NCBI RefSeq assembly: GCF_003574095.1
Contig: NZ_QWLA01000002.1
Coordinates: 1 to 64,000, forward strand
Direction of reading: 5' to 3'
Source of the DNA: Calidithermus roseus
GTDB lineage: Bacteria; Deinococcota; Deinococci; Deinococcales; Thermaceae
Length of the DNA: 64,000 nt
Shown in pieces: positions 16,793 to 26,254 of this stretch (its first letter is position 1; every line of letters starts with the position of its first letter). The notes beneath the pieces were generated by a model that saw only the letters and a list, made by a program, of their open reading frames with translations, did not search any database and had not been told where the DNA came from. A program made the position numbers and the translations under genes.

Positions 16793-16821
16793 AGGCTAAC
16801 AGTGATTTTTGCCGTTGTCAA
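16793..16821 (-). promoter_or_regulatory. Sigma-70-type promoter of the lipoprotein gene
   Basis: Minus strand: -35 TTGACA (16816-16821), 17-bp spacer, -10 TAGCCT (16793-16798), followed by a leader of about 20 nt with GGAGG. Confidence 0.75.
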
Positions 16822-16902
16822 CGATATTAGAGCCGTGCGAGTGTGGGATGAGAAGCATGGCAGGGCCCCGCCACGCGGCCCGCTTTACGATAAGCTCTGC
16901 TC

Positions 16903-18072
16903 ATGGACCTGACCCAGCGTCTCACCCAGCTTGTCCCCAGCATGGTCGCCATGCGCCGCGATTTTCACCGCCACCCTGAGCTGGCCTTCCAGGAGCACCG
17001 CACCAGCGCGAAGCTGGCTGAATACCTCGAGGCCCTCGGCCTGGAGGTCACGCGCGGCATCGCCACGACCGGGCTGATGGCCCGGCTCAAAGGCAGCAGG
17101 CCAGGGCGCACCGTGCTGGTGCGGGCCGACATCGACGCCCTGCCCATCCACGAGGCGACCGGAGCCGACTATGCCTCGCAGAACCCTGGCGTCATGCACG
17201 CCTGCGGCCACGACGGCCATGCCGCCATCGCCGCCCACGTGGCCGCGGCCTTGAGCGAACTGCGCGAGGAGATCGCCGGTGAGCTGCGCTTCGTGTTCCA
17301 GCCCGCCGAGGAGATCGTGCAGGGGGCCCGCCCCATGATCGAAGCCGGGGTGATGGAGGGGGTGGACGCGGTGGTGGGGCTTCACCTGTGGAGCCAGTTG
17401 CCCGCCGGGATGGTGGGGGTGCGGCCCGGCCCCATCATGGCCGCCGCCGACGCTTTCACCCTCATCGTGCGGGGCCGCGGAGCCCACGCCGCCACCCCTC
17501 ATTTGGGCACCGACCCGGTGCTGATCGGGGCGCACCTCATCACTGCTTTGCAGAGCCTGGTCAGCCGCGAGACCGACCCGCTGCTCTCGTCGGTCATCAC
17601 CATCGCCACCGTCACCGCTGGGGAGGGAGCCCACAACATCATCCCCGAGCAGGCCGAACTCAAGGGCACCTTGCGCACCTTCGACGCGGGCCTGCGCCGG
17701 CACCTGATGCGCCGCATCGAGGAGCTCTCGAGCGGGCTGGCTTCGGCCATGGGCGGCAGCGCCGAGGTCGCCTGGCGACCGGGCTCCCCGGCGGTGGTCA
17801 ACGACCCGGCCATGACCGAGCGCTTCCGCGCCATCGCCCGCGAGCGGGTGGGGGACAAGCTCATCGAGATCCCCCCCATGATGGGCGGCGACGACATGGC
17901 CGAGTTTCTGCTGCGTGCCCCCGGCGTGTACTTTTGGGTGGGCGCCGGTGACCCCGCCAGCGGCAAGGACAAGCCCCACCACCACCCCGCCTTCGACATC
18001 GACGACGAGCGGGCTCTGCCCCTGGCCGCCGAACTGCTGGCCCGCACCGCCCTCGACTTCCTGCGGGGGTAG
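16903..18072 (+). CDS. M20-family amidohydrolase (N-acyl amino acid / carboxypeptidase type)
   Basis: A 389-residue di-metal hydrolase of the M20D group, which removes acyl groups from amino acids or related amides. Metal and catalytic residues are visible: HACGHDGHAA (99-108, Cys101 as in M20D enzymes), QPAEEIVQGA (Glu near 136), GLHLWS, and the C-terminal HHHPAFDID. The lid domain lies between about 180 and 290. Natural substrates vary widely in this family. It stands alone, divergent from the lipoprotein gene. Confidence 0.9.
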   Translation: MDLTQRLTQLVPSMVAMRRDFHRHPELAFQEHRTSAKLAEYLEALGLEVTRGIATTGLMARLKGSRPGRTVLVRADIDALPIHEATGADYASQNPGVMHACGHDGHAAIAAHVAAALSELREEIAGELRFVFQPAEEIVQGARPMIEAGVMEGVDAVVGLHLWSQLPAGMVGVRPGPIMAAADAFTLIVRGRGAHAATPHLGTDPVLIGAHLITALQSLVSRETDPLLSSVITIATVTAGEGAHNIIPEQAELKGTLRTFDAGLRRHLMRRIEELSSGLASAMGGSAEVAWRPGSPAVVNDPAMTERFRAIARERVGDKLIEIPPMMGGDDMAEFLLRAPGVYFWVGAGDPASGKDKPHHHPAFDIDDERALPLAAELLARTALDFLRG

Positions 18073-18189
18073 GTTTTGAATGCTGGAAGATCGTAGGTCG
18101 AACACCGAACGCTGGGCGCCCTTTCTCTACTCACCAAGGGGAGATATCCACCAGCCACCCGCCCTCGACCCTCGACGTGCCAGCAGCCT
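18073..18189. repeat. Intergenic word-repeat segment, includes a 26-bp block shared with 59466-59490
   Basis: It holds GGGAGATATCCACCAGCCAC at 18138-18157. The same block, with one mismatch in the first 20 bases, is found inverted at 59466-59490. CCCTCGACCCTCGACG follows. The flanking genes converge on this spacer. No gene is seen. Confidence 0.6.
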
Positions 18190-19254
18190 CTAATCGGCGG
18201 CCATGCCCGCCGACTGGGCTATGGCCTCGTACACCTTGCGGCTGTGCGTGGCCACGAACAGGAACTCGTGGTTCTCGGTGTGCGAGATTTTGCCCACCTT
18301 CTGGCCCTGGGGGTTGTAGATGCCGATGCGTGCGCCCACGTAGCGGGTGTGAGGGCGACTGAGGCGGTGGACGTAGCCCCAGTCGCGCAGCATGGCCTCG
18401 ATCTCCCCAGCCCGGAAAAAGCCCTCGTCGTTGAAGGAGACCACCAGATGCCTCGCCCGGATCGCGCCCAGCAGGCGTTGCATGGCCTCGCCAGCCTCGC
18501 GCCTGGAGTTGAAGGCGCTTTTGCGCTGCTGCACGTCCACCCGCTTGTGGGCGACGCCGTAGGTCTGGGGTCGGTCCCACAGGGTGAGGGTTTCCCAGAC
18601 GTGATAGTTGCCCAAATAGGAGTGCTGGTTGTAGGGCGGGTCGAGGTAGAAGAGGTCGGCCTCGAGCCCCCGCGCTACCTCGAGCGCGTCCTTTTGGAGG
18701 GCTTGCCCCGTGCCCGGCAGCAGGGGAGGGTATTCCAGCCGCAAGTCGTTGTACGAACGCCTGGCCCAGCGCTTGAGGTAGGCCATCTGGATGCCGGTGG
18801 TCGAGTCCACCCGGTCGGCGGCCAGCATCAAGCTGGTCAGCAGGACGGCCCGCAGGAGGGGGTCGCCCTGGGCTTCGGCCTCGAGCCCCTCCCGGATGGC
18901 CTCGATGCGCGCGCCGTTGTGGGGCTGGAAGTAGCGTGAGTGTTCGCAGTAGGCGCGGGTGAACCAGCCCGCTCGAGGGGGCAGCGCGTTGAGCCGCTGA
19001 AGGATGGGCTCGAGGCGCTCCCGGCTGTACACGCCCGCGTCGGCTTCGACCAGGGCCTGGGCCAACACGTGGGCGTAGCTCATGAGGTCGTTGCTGATGA
19101 CGTAAAACCCCCGCTTCTTGAGCGCGTGGCCGACCCTGGCGGTGCCTGAAAACAGGTCGGCCACGGAGCGAAGGGGTTCTTGATGGTGAATGGTCTCGAT
19201 GGCTCCCATGATCCAGGGCAACAGGGCACGCTTGGAGCCGATGTACTTGACCAT
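18190..19254 (-). CDS. Orphan D12-class adenine-N6 DNA methyltransferase
   Basis: 354 residues. The N-terminus MVKYIGSKRALLPWI is the D12/Dam-class lead, FSGTARVGHALKKRG (35-49) is the S-adenosylmethionine loop, and DPPYNQHSYLGNYH (205-218) is the catalytic motif IV with the class-typical DPPY. The enzyme would methylate adenine in a specific DNA site. No restriction endonuclease gene lies on either side. TAGGAT 7 nt before the ATG suggests a near-leaderless mRNA. The frame extends 10 codons upstream, but this ATG matches the family start. Confidence 0.85.
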   Translation of the reverse strand: MVKYIGSKRALLPWIMGAIETIHHQEPLRSVADLFSGTARVGHALKKRGFYVISNDLMSYAHVLAQALVEADAGVYSRERLEPILQRLNALPPRAGWFTRAYCEHSRYFQPHNGARIEAIREGLEAEAQGDPLLRAVLLTSLMLAADRVDSTTGIQMAYLKRWARRSYNDLRLEYPPLLPGTGQALQKDALEVARGLEADLFYLDPPYNQHSYLGNYHVWETLTLWDRPQTYGVAHKRVDVQQRKSAFNSRREAGEAMQRLLGAIRARHLVVSFNDEGFFRAGEIEAMLRDWGYVHRLSRPHTRYVGARIGIYNPQGQKVGKISHTENHEFLFVATHSRKVYEAIAQSAGMAAD

Positions 19255-19288
19255 CGCGAGTATCCTACCCGCAGCCCGGCTCAAGGAA

Positions 19289-20533
<1,245 letters not shown>

Positions 20534-20539
20534 GGCCGT

Positions 20540-20545
20540 ATGCTA
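20540..20545 (-). promoter_or_regulatory. -10 element (TAGCAT) for leaderless ispG
   Basis: Exactly 6 nt separate the hexamer from the ATG and no Shine-Dalgarno sequence is present. The -35 region is weak. Confidence 0.45.
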
Positions 20546-20674
20546 CCTTGCGAGGGTCAGCCCAAAGGTAGCGTCATGCCGGAATTTGGTTCTGCTGGAG
20601 CCGAAAAGGTGCAATCGGTCGTGGAAAGGCCCCGGCAGGGGGGTTTAGGCTCAGAATGTAGCAGGAGGTTACCC

Positions 20675-20974
20675 ATGCCCCTGAGCGAAGCTCGTCAACG
20701 CGTGGACCTGGCTTATTCGGTGTTCCGACGCTGCGTGGAGCAGGAAGCCGCCGAGTACGGTGAGCAGTATGACGAGGTGCGCCGCATGGAAGACGAGGCT
20801 CCGGCCCCTGACCCCTGCGTCCAGCTGTTCAACGAGCTGGTGGAAGCCTGCTTGGACTACGAGAGCCTGGGCGGAGACCGCGACGAACTCGAGCTAGGCG
20901 AGTACCGTGACCAGGTTTACCGGCGTCTGGAGGAACTGGGCCGCTGGGAAGAGGAGGGGGGGCCCTCGAGTTAG
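20675..20974 (+). CDS. Small acidic helical protein, unknown function
   Basis: The ATG at 20675 has GCAGGAGGTTACCC before it, a strong ribosome site, and gives 99 residues. The sequence is acidic and mostly helical (EARQRVDLAYSVFRRCVEQE; DQVYRRLEELGRWEEE), with two other Cys. The frame is open further upstream, but the ribosome site decides the start. No family is recognised. Confidence 0.65.
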   Translation: MPLSEARQRVDLAYSVFRRCVEQEAAEYGEQYDEVRRMEDEAPAPDPCVQLFNELVEACLDYESLGGDRDELELGEYRDQVYRRLEELGRWEEEGGPSS

Positions 20975-21089
20975 GGAGCGTACCTCGTACGCGAAACGCC
21001 AAACGCAAAACGCGAGTGGCCATCGGCCATCGGCTCGCCCTTTGCCTCGAGCCTTCGGGGTGGAGGGATGGGACCCCTCAGCCGTCTGT
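20975..21089. repeat. Intergenic word-repeat segment with GTAC hairpin
   Basis: Starts with GCGTAC-CTC-GTACGC (20978-20992), a perfect 6-bp mini-hairpin. Then come GAAACGCCAAACGCAAAACG and GGCCATCGGCCATCGG, two heptamer-like units. The flanking genes are convergent. No gene is seen. Confidence 0.65.
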
Positions 21090-21917
21090 TCAACCGACCC
21101 GCACTCGAGCCCCGTTGGGATCGGTCAGGGTCAGGCTGCTGAGGCGTTCTTTTTTCGCAGGCTCGAGCCAGAGGGTGTACTCGAGCAACCCCGTGGACTC
21201 CGCAGGAGCGGTGCGACCCCTGGCCCAGAGGTTGATGCCGACGTGATGGTGATAGCCGTCGGCGGCCAGGAAGCGCGCGCCGGGGTAGTCGCCCTGCGTG
21301 ACCTCCATGCCGAACTGCCGGAAGAAGTGCTCGGCCTCGTCGAGGTCGGCGACGTGCAGGTGGATGTGGCCTAGAGTGGTCTCGGGGTCGAGGGGGGTGC
21401 CGTGGGGTCGATCCCCTATCGGGACAGCCTGCGGCTGTGCACCGGGCGGAGCTTCGGCGAGCAGGTCTTCCAGGTCCAGCCGCTTCGTCACCATCGCCAG
21501 CTTGCTGCCCTGGAAGGGCCACTGCCCGCGGGGGCGGTCGCGGTAGAGCTCGAGGCCGTTGCCCTCGGGGTCGGCTAGGTACAGGGCTTCAGAGACCCCG
21601 TGGTCGGAGGCGCCCTGGAAGTTGGGGTAGCGCGCCTCGAGCAGCCGCCGGAAAACCCTGGCCAGCGCTTTGCGCTCGGGCAGCAGCAGGGCGAAGTGGT
21701 ACAGCCCCAGCGTGGGCTGTGGGCGCAGGGGAGCCGAGGGCTCGTGGACGAGGGTGAGGGCGAACTTCCGCCCGGCGGGAGAAAGGATGGTGCGGTTGCC
21801 TTCCGAGTGGGTGATCTCGAGCCCCAGCAGGTCGCGGTAGAAGGCCAGTTGTCGCTCGAGGTCGCGCACGCGCAGGGTGAGCCCGGTCAGGGCCAGGGTG
21901 GGGGTCTGGGGGTTCAT
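21090..21917 (-). CDS. VOC-family dioxygenase (catechol 2,3-dioxygenase / CatE-like)
   Basis: 275 residues made of two vicinal-oxygen-chelate modules. The first begins LTGLTLRVRDLERQLAFYRD, the second near GHIHLHVADLDEAEHFFRQF. ADPEGNGLELYRD carries the usual metal Glu, and His pairs stand in IHLHV and GYHHHVGIN. This layout is that of extradiol dioxygenases such as CatE. The start overlaps the flavin reductase stop by 4 bases (ATGA), so the two are translationally coupled. The substrate is probably a catechol or hydroquinone. Confidence 0.83.
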   Translation of the reverse strand: MNPQTPTLALTGLTLRVRDLERQLAFYRDLLGLEITHSEGNRTILSPAGRKFALTLVHEPSAPLRPQPTLGLYHFALLLPERKALARVFRRLLEARYPNFQGASDHGVSEALYLADPEGNGLELYRDRPRGQWPFQGSKLAMVTKRLDLEDLLAEAPPGAQPQAVPIGDRPHGTPLDPETTLGHIHLHVADLDEAEHFFRQFGMEVTQGDYPGARFLAADGYHHHVGINLWARGRTAPAESTGLLEYTLWLEPAKKERLSSLTLTDPNGARVRVG

Positions 21918-22558
21918 GGGGTTTTCTCCATTTGCCTGGCCTGCCACTCCTCGAGGCTGATGCGCGGCATCTCGAAGATCTCGCGGGTGCGGGTGTAGCC
22001 GCCCCGCCCGTGCATCCGCCCGATGAGCTGGAGGGCTTCGGTTTTGATGTGGAGCTTGTGCGCGTCGGCTACGAACTCATCGTGCACGAAGGCCTGGAGC
22101 ACCTCACCGATGATCAGCCGGTTGTGCCCGATCTCGAGCACGCTGTGCAGCTTGCACTCGAAGCCCGCCGGGGCCTGGGCGATGCGGGGCACCGGGACGT
22201 GAACGGATGGGGCGAGCTCGAGCCCCGCGGCCTCCACCTCGCTCATGCCCTCGGGAAACTCGGTGGCGGTGAGGTTCATGGCCGGAGCCAGGGCCTCGCT
22301 GACCATGTGCACCACGAAGAACCCCCTGCGCTTGATATTGGCGGCGGTGTCCTTGGGCCGGGTTCGCTCGTGGTTGCCCACCGAGAGCACCAGCAAGCCG
22401 GGATCGGAGCCCATCGCGTTGAAAAAGCTGAAGGGGGCGGCGTTGACCGAGCCGTCGCGGTTGAGGGTGGTGACCCAGGCGATGGGCCGGGGCACCACCA
22501 GGGCGGTCAGGAGCTTGTAGCGTTCCTGGGGTTTGAGTTGGGCGAAGTCGAATTCCAT
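21914..22558 (-). CDS. Flavin reductase-like FMN-binding protein
   Basis: 214 residues of the split-barrel flavin reductase family: LTALVVPRPIAWVTTLNRDG and NAAPFSFFNAMGSDPGLLVL. These enzymes reduce FMN or carry it, and often pair with oxygenases. Coupling to the VOC dioxygenase gene fits that. TAGGCT (22565-22570) lies 6 nt before the ATG, a leaderless promoter, so this is the first gene of a two-gene unit. Confidence 0.87.
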   Translation of the reverse strand: MEFDFAQLKPQERYKLLTALVVPRPIAWVTTLNRDGSVNAAPFSFFNAMGSDPGLLVLSVGNHERTRPKDTAANIKRRGFFVVHMVSEALAPAMNLTATEFPEGMSEVEAAGLELAPSVHVPVPRIAQAPAGFECKLHSVLEIGHNRLIIGEVLQAFVHDEFVADAHKLHIKTEALQLIGRMHGRGGYTRTREIFEMPRISLEEWQARQMEKTP

Positions 22559-22703
22559 GGCAGTAGCCTATCGTGGGGGTTGTCTAAGCCGTCGACGAAG
22601 GGCAGAAGGCGGGTGGTGTGGTGTTGAAGGTCGAGGGTCTGTGGCTCGTGGTCATCAGCGCTCGGCGTTTTGCGTACGACCTCATGGCTATCGACCATCG
22701 GCA
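22559..22703. repeat. Intergenic word-repeat segment
   Basis: Holds GGTCGAGGGTCTGTGGCTCG, CGGCGTTTTGCGTACGACC and GGCTATCGACCATCGGC in that order, the same module order as at 26130-26324. It follows the mhqD-like gene's end. No gene is seen. Confidence 0.62.
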
Positions 22704-23324
22704 TCAGGCCAAATGTCGTGCCAGCCAGTCCTGAGCCGCCTCGAGTTCCTCCGGGTGCAGTTCGTGCCCGCCATTCTGCCAGCGCAGCTCGACCTCGGCT
22801 CCGGCCTGCTCGAGCCGCCGCGCCAGGGCCTCGACGCGCTCGCCTGGGGCCCAGGGGTCGCGCCGGCCCGCGGCCAGGAAGGCCGCCTTGCCCTGGAGGT
22901 TGGGGAGGGTGGGGGGCTCGAGGGGGAGCAGCGGGCGCAGCAGCACGCCCCCGGCCAGTGCCTGGGGGTGCAGCAGCATCAGCGCGGCGGCCATGTTGGC
23001 CCCGTTGGAGTAGCCCAGGGCATAGACCCGGCCAGGGTCGAAGCCGTAGCGCTCGGCGGCGTCTTTCACGAAACGGGCGAGGTCGGCGGCCTGGGCCTTG
23101 AGGTCGGCCTCGTCGAACACGCCCATCGCCAGCCGCCGGAAGAAGCGCGCAGCGCCGTTCTCGAGCACCTTCCCGCGGGGCGAGAGCAGCTTGGCGGTGG
23201 GGGAGAGCTCGCGGGCCAGCCCGATGAGGTCGTGCTCGTTGCCTCCGGTGCCGTGCAGCAACAGCAGGGTAGCTTGTGAACTGCCCGGCTCGAAGCGGTG
23301 GACGAAGCCCAACTCGGCGGTCAC
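22704..23324 (-). CDS. Carboxylesterase/phospholipase, MhqD-like alpha/beta hydrolase
   Basis: 206 residues with a complete triad. The oxyanion loop is LLLLHGTGGNEHDL, the nucleophile Ser sits in GYSNGANMAAAL (near 108), Asp in GRRDPWAPGE and His in GGHELHPEE. The YpfH/MhqD group is linked in Bacillus with ring-cleaving MhqO enzymes and quinone resistance. Here it is coupled by a 4-base overlap to just such a dioxygenase, so it probably hydrolyses ring-fission products or thiol conjugates. Confidence 0.87.
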   Translation of the reverse strand: MTAELGFVHRFEPGSSQATLLLLHGTGGNEHDLIGLARELSPTAKLLSPRGKVLENGAARFFRRLAMGVFDEADLKAQAADLARFVKDAAERYGFDPGRVYALGYSNGANMAAALMLLHPQALAGGVLLRPLLPLEPPTLPNLQGKAAFLAAGRRDPWAPGERVEALARRLEQAGAEVELRWQNGGHELHPEELEAAQDWLARHLA

Positions 23325-24274
23325 GGTTGCACCTCGGCGGTGGGCAGGCGCAGCTCAGGCAGGACGGCCTCGATGCGTGGACGCTGGGGCTCGAGCCACG
23401 GCGGAAGCACCAGCTTCTCGCCCAGGCGGGCGGGTTCCTCGTCCACGGCGAAGCCGGGGCCGTCGGTGGCGAGCTCGAACAGCGCCCCGCCCGGCTCGTT
23501 GAAGTAGACCGACTTGAACCAGAAGCGGTCGATCTGCGGCGTGGCCCGCATCCCGGCGGCCTCGATGCGGGCGCGCACGGCCATCTCGTGGGCGGTGTCG
23601 TCCACCCGCCAGGCCAGGTGGTGGATGCTGCCGCGGCCCCAGCGGCCCTGCGGCAGGTTGGGCAGCTCCTTGATGTCGAGGAAGTTGCCCGAGCCACCGC
23701 CCTTCACTACGAAGCGGTTCCAGCCCTTCTCCTGGCCCGCGGGCTCGAAGCCCAGCGCCCGGTTCAGGAATTGCGCGGTGGGGTAGAGCTCGCGCTCCCA
23801 CAGCCGCGCGCCGTGCAGGCCCATGACCTGCTTGTCCTCGGGGACGGGGCTGTGCTCCCAGGGGGTGAAGGGGCGGGGGCCGGTTTCCACCAACGCCAGC
23901 TCGAGGCCGTCGGGGTCCTGGAAGGGTAGGGCCCGCTCCCCGAAGCGCACCTCGGCTTCGCCCAGCTTGACCCCGTAGCGCTGCAAACGCTCGGCCCAGA
24001 ACTCCAAGCTGCCCTGTGGCACGGCGAGCTGCACCTCGACGGCTAGGCCGGTGCCCTTGCGCGGGGCGGCCAGGTTCTCCCAGGGGAAGAAGGTGAGGTC
24101 GGTGCCGGGCCGCCCTTCGGCGTCGGCGTAGAAGAGGTGGTAGGTGCCGGGGTCGTCCTGGTTGACGCTCTTCTTCACCAGCCGCATCCCCAGAACCCCG
24201 GTGTAGAAGTCGAGGTTGCGCTGGGCCTTGGTGGCCATCGCGGTGACGTGGTGCAGGCCGTTCACCCCGCTCAT
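23321..24274 (-). CDS. Ring-cleaving dioxygenase, MhqO-like
   Basis: The ATG at 24274 gives 317 residues with two VOC halves. HHVTAMATKAQRNLDFYTGVL opens the first; GRGSIHHLAWRVDD and FNEPGGALFELATDGPGF form the second, with metal His and Glu. The WFKSVYFNEPGG-type ending is typical of the glyoxalase-like MhqO/LinE group that opens hydroquinones. It overlaps the next gene and the previous paralogue by 4 bases each, so three genes are one translationally coupled unit. Confidence 0.88.
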   Translation of the reverse strand: MSGVNGLHHVTAMATKAQRNLDFYTGVLGMRLVKKSVNQDDPGTYHLFYADAEGRPGTDLTFFPWENLAAPRKGTGLAVEVQLAVPQGSLEFWAERLQRYGVKLGEAEVRFGERALPFQDPDGLELALVETGPRPFTPWEHSPVPEDKQVMGLHGARLWERELYPTAQFLNRALGFEPAGQEKGWNRFVVKGGGSGNFLDIKELPNLPQGRWGRGSIHHLAWRVDDTAHEMAVRARIEAAGMRATPQIDRFWFKSVYFNEPGGALFELATDGPGFAVDEEPARLGEKLVLPPWLEPQRPRIEAVLPELRLPTAEVQP

Positions 24275-25218
24275 GCCCGCACCTCCGCGCCCGGGTGGGC
24301 GATTTTGGGCAGGGCCAGTTCGATCTGGGCACGGCTGGCCTCGAGCCACGGCGGCAGCTTGAGGCTGCTGCCCAGCGCCTCGAAGGGCTCGTCGGCGGTG
24401 AAGCCGGGGATGTCGGTGGCGACCTCGAAGAGCACGCCGCCGGGCTCGCGGAAGTAGACCGAGCGGAAGTACTGCCGCTCCCGCACCTCGGTCACGCGCA
24501 GCCCCAGGCCCAGCAGCTTCTCGCGCAGCGCGATTTGGGCCGCGTCGTCGGGGACGCGGAAGGCGACGTGATGAACCGTGCCCACCCCGTCCCGCGCGGC
24601 CAAGAACCCTCCCGCCTCCCGCACCTCCACCGCGCCGAACCCGCCCTCGGGCACCATCACGGTGACGTTCTCACGCTGCGTCTTCACGCGGTAGCCCATG
24701 GCCTCGAGCGTCCGCACGCTCGGCCTGGCCCTGAGCACCCACATCTGCGCGGCGTAGACGCCCCGGACCGCGTGCTCGGCGGGGACCGGCATCGCCTCCC
24801 AGGCGGTGGCCTCGGGCGCGTGGGGGGTGGCGACGAGCTCGAGCTGCAGCCCGTCGGGGTCCTTGAACGCCACGACCTGAGCGCCTTCCCGCTCGAAGGG
24901 GCCGCTGTACGCCACGCCCTTCTCCATCAAGCGGTGCAGCCAGTAGCCCAGCGAGCTTTGGGGGATCGCCAGGGAGACCACCCCCACCTGATGCACGCCC
25001 GCCCGTCCGGGCGCGGCCTGCGGCCAGGGGAAGAAGGTCAGGATGGTGCCGGGCCGGCCCAGCCCGTCGCCGTAGTAGAAGTGGTAGGTGCCGGGGTCGT
25101 CGAAGTTGACGGTGAGCTTGACCAGGCGCAGTCCCAGCACCCCGGCGTAGAAGTCCAGGTTCTTCTGGGGGTCGCCCGCCATCGCGGTGATGTGGTGAAT
25201 TCCGGTGACGTTTTCCAT
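24271..25218 (-). CDS. Ring-cleaving dioxygenase, MhqO-like (paralogue, first gene)
   Basis: 315 residues, clearly related to its neighbour: GIHHITAMAGDPQKNLDFYA and DDPGTYHFYYGDGLGRPGT in the first half, VGTVHHVAFRVPDDA and YFREPGGVLFEVATDIPGF in the second. The tandem pair looks like a local duplication that has diverged. GAGGAGGACGTGCA precedes the ATG. Its promoter carries a motif shared with the yceI promoter, suggesting HxlR control. Confidence 0.88.
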   Translation of the reverse strand: MENVTGIHHITAMAGDPQKNLDFYAGVLGLRLVKLTVNFDDPGTYHFYYGDGLGRPGTILTFFPWPQAAPGRAGVHQVGVVSLAIPQSSLGYWLHRLMEKGVAYSGPFEREGAQVVAFKDPDGLQLELVATPHAPEATAWEAMPVPAEHAVRGVYAAQMWVLRARPSVRTLEAMGYRVKTQRENVTVMVPEGGFGAVEVREAGGFLAARDGVGTVHHVAFRVPDDAAQIALREKLLGLGLRVTEVRERQYFRSVYFREPGGVLFEVATDIPGFTADEPFEALGSSLKLPPWLEASRAQIELALPKIAHPGAEVRA

Positions 25219-25251
25219 TGCACGTCCTCCTCGAGTGCAACCTCACCAATG

Positions 25252-25282
25252 ATGTTAAATATAGTGCTATAAAAAATCAAGC
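25252..25282 (-). promoter_or_regulatory. Promoter of the dioxygenase operon with candidate HxlR operator
   Basis: Minus strand: -35 TTGATT (25275-25280), 17-bp spacer, -10 TAACAT (25252-25257). On the plus strand AGTGCTAT-N6-TCAAGC (25263-25282) recurs with the same spacing at 28234-28253. TATAG-TG-CTATA within it is a dyad, and a Shine-Dalgarno sequence follows. Confidence 0.6.
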
Positions 25283-25289
25283 ATGATGG

Positions 25290-25577
25290 TCAGCTTATCG
25301 TGAAGCCGTAGCGCTGCAGGGCTTCCTGCAACTCCGCCAGGCGCGGGTTTTTCAGCGTGCGGGCGTCGTCGCCGGGTTTCCAGTGGCCCTCGAGTTCCCC
25401 CACCGCCACCATCGGGAACTTGAGCTTGCCGCCGTTCATGGCCCGCACGGCCTGCTCGGCCTCGGGGTCGCGCTCCACGTCGTGCAGCTCGAAGGGGATG
25501 CCGCTCTGCTGGAGGTACTTGCGAAACCCCAGCGTCAGCGGGCACCACTCGGTCCCGTAGACGAGCACCCTAGCCAT
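25290..25577 (-). CDS. Glutaredoxin-like protein
   Basis: 95 residues of thioredoxin fold: VLVYGTEWCPLTLGFRKYLQ with a single active-site Cys12, the cis-Pro strand KLKFPMVAVGE, and a C-terminal helix. Only one Cys is present in the motif (CPLT), as in monothiol forms. It overlaps the CDGSH gene by 8 bases. Its likely role is thiol repair or mixed-disulfide handling beside the dioxygenase operon. Confidence 0.8.
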   Translation of the reverse strand: MARVLVYGTEWCPLTLGFRKYLQQSGIPFELHDVERDPEAEQAVRAMNGGKLKFPMVAVGELEGHWKPGDDARTLKNPRLAELQEALQRYGFTIS

Positions 25578-26019
25578 CGCGCCCCACCTCGAGCGCTGCC
25601 CCCTCGGCCTCGAAGCCGGTCTCGAGGTGACTGTTGTCGCAGAAGGGCTTGTTCTTGGAGGCCCCGCAGCGGCACAGCGCGGCGCGGGTGCCGCGGAAAA
25701 TCACCTCCCCGTCAGGGGTCTTGAACTCGAGGGCCCCCCGCACATACACCGGCCCGTTCGGGATGAAGCGCAGGCTGATCCCCTGCGGCACGGCCTCGCC
25801 GGGCCCGCCGTCCAGCCGCACGTACTGGAGCGCCCCGCTAGGGCAGCGCCCGATCACCTCGGCGATCCGGTCGGGCGTGGCGTGCTGCGGCTGAACCCAG
25901 GGCCGCTCCCCGCGCCTGAACACCTCCGGCAGGCCCCGCACGCACTCCTGAGCGTGGATGCACAGGCGCGGGGCGTAGTACACCACGATTCCCTCGGCGG
26001 GATACTGGCGCTGATCCAT
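25570..26019 (-). CDS. Divergent ferredoxin + CDGSH iron-sulfur protein
   Basis: The ATG at 26019 gives 149 residues. The first half is a Fer4_19-type domain (YYAPRLCIHAQECVRGLPEV, later GRCPSGALQY). The second is a CDGSH 2Fe-2S site, CRCGASKNKPFCDNSH, with three Cys and one His ligand. The fusion is known in bacteria, and electron transfer or cluster storage is likely. TAGACT sits 5 nt before the ATG. A second, shorter CDGSH protein is encoded at 48663. Confidence 0.85.
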   Translation of the reverse strand: MDQRQYPAEGIVVYYAPRLCIHAQECVRGLPEVFRRGERPWVQPQHATPDRIAEVIGRCPSGALQYVRLDGGPGEAVPQGISLRFIPNGPVYVRGALEFKTPDGEVIFRGTRAALCRCGASKNKPFCDNSHLETGFEAEGAALEVGRDG

Positions 26020-26052
26020 GCCTGAGTCTATGCCGCCTCCGGGCAGGGCCAT

Positions 26053-26254
26053 TGGAATGTGGCGAACGCTCTCGAGGGGGTGTCAGCCTTCAGCGGTCAG
26101 CGAGAGGCCAGTGGCCTGTGGCCGATAGTTTGTCGAGGGCCAAGGGTCGAGGGTCGAGGGCCAGGGCGTCTCGCGTCTTGCGTTTGGCGTTTTGCGTCTG
26201 ACGTACGACGTAGGACGTACGACGCGCGTCCGGCGTTTGGCTCTCAGCCATCAG
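26053..26254. repeat. Intergenic word-repeat segment (most complete copy)
   Basis: Order of words: GGTCGAGGGTCGAGGG; GGCGTCTCGCGTCTTGCGTT; CGTACG-N8-CGTACG (26202-26221, a 6-bp mini-hairpin); then the heptamer array. Much of it matches 48940-48985 nearly base for base. No reading frame here resembles a gene. Confidence 0.7.

Noticed and set aside
16885-18105. 406-residue minus-strand frame opposite the M20 hydrolase
   Set aside because: Antisense shadow of a motif-rich enzyme, very rich in Gly, His and Asp.
18190-19254. Restriction-modification system
   Set aside because: Only the methylase is present; neighbours are ispG and an M20 hydrolase.
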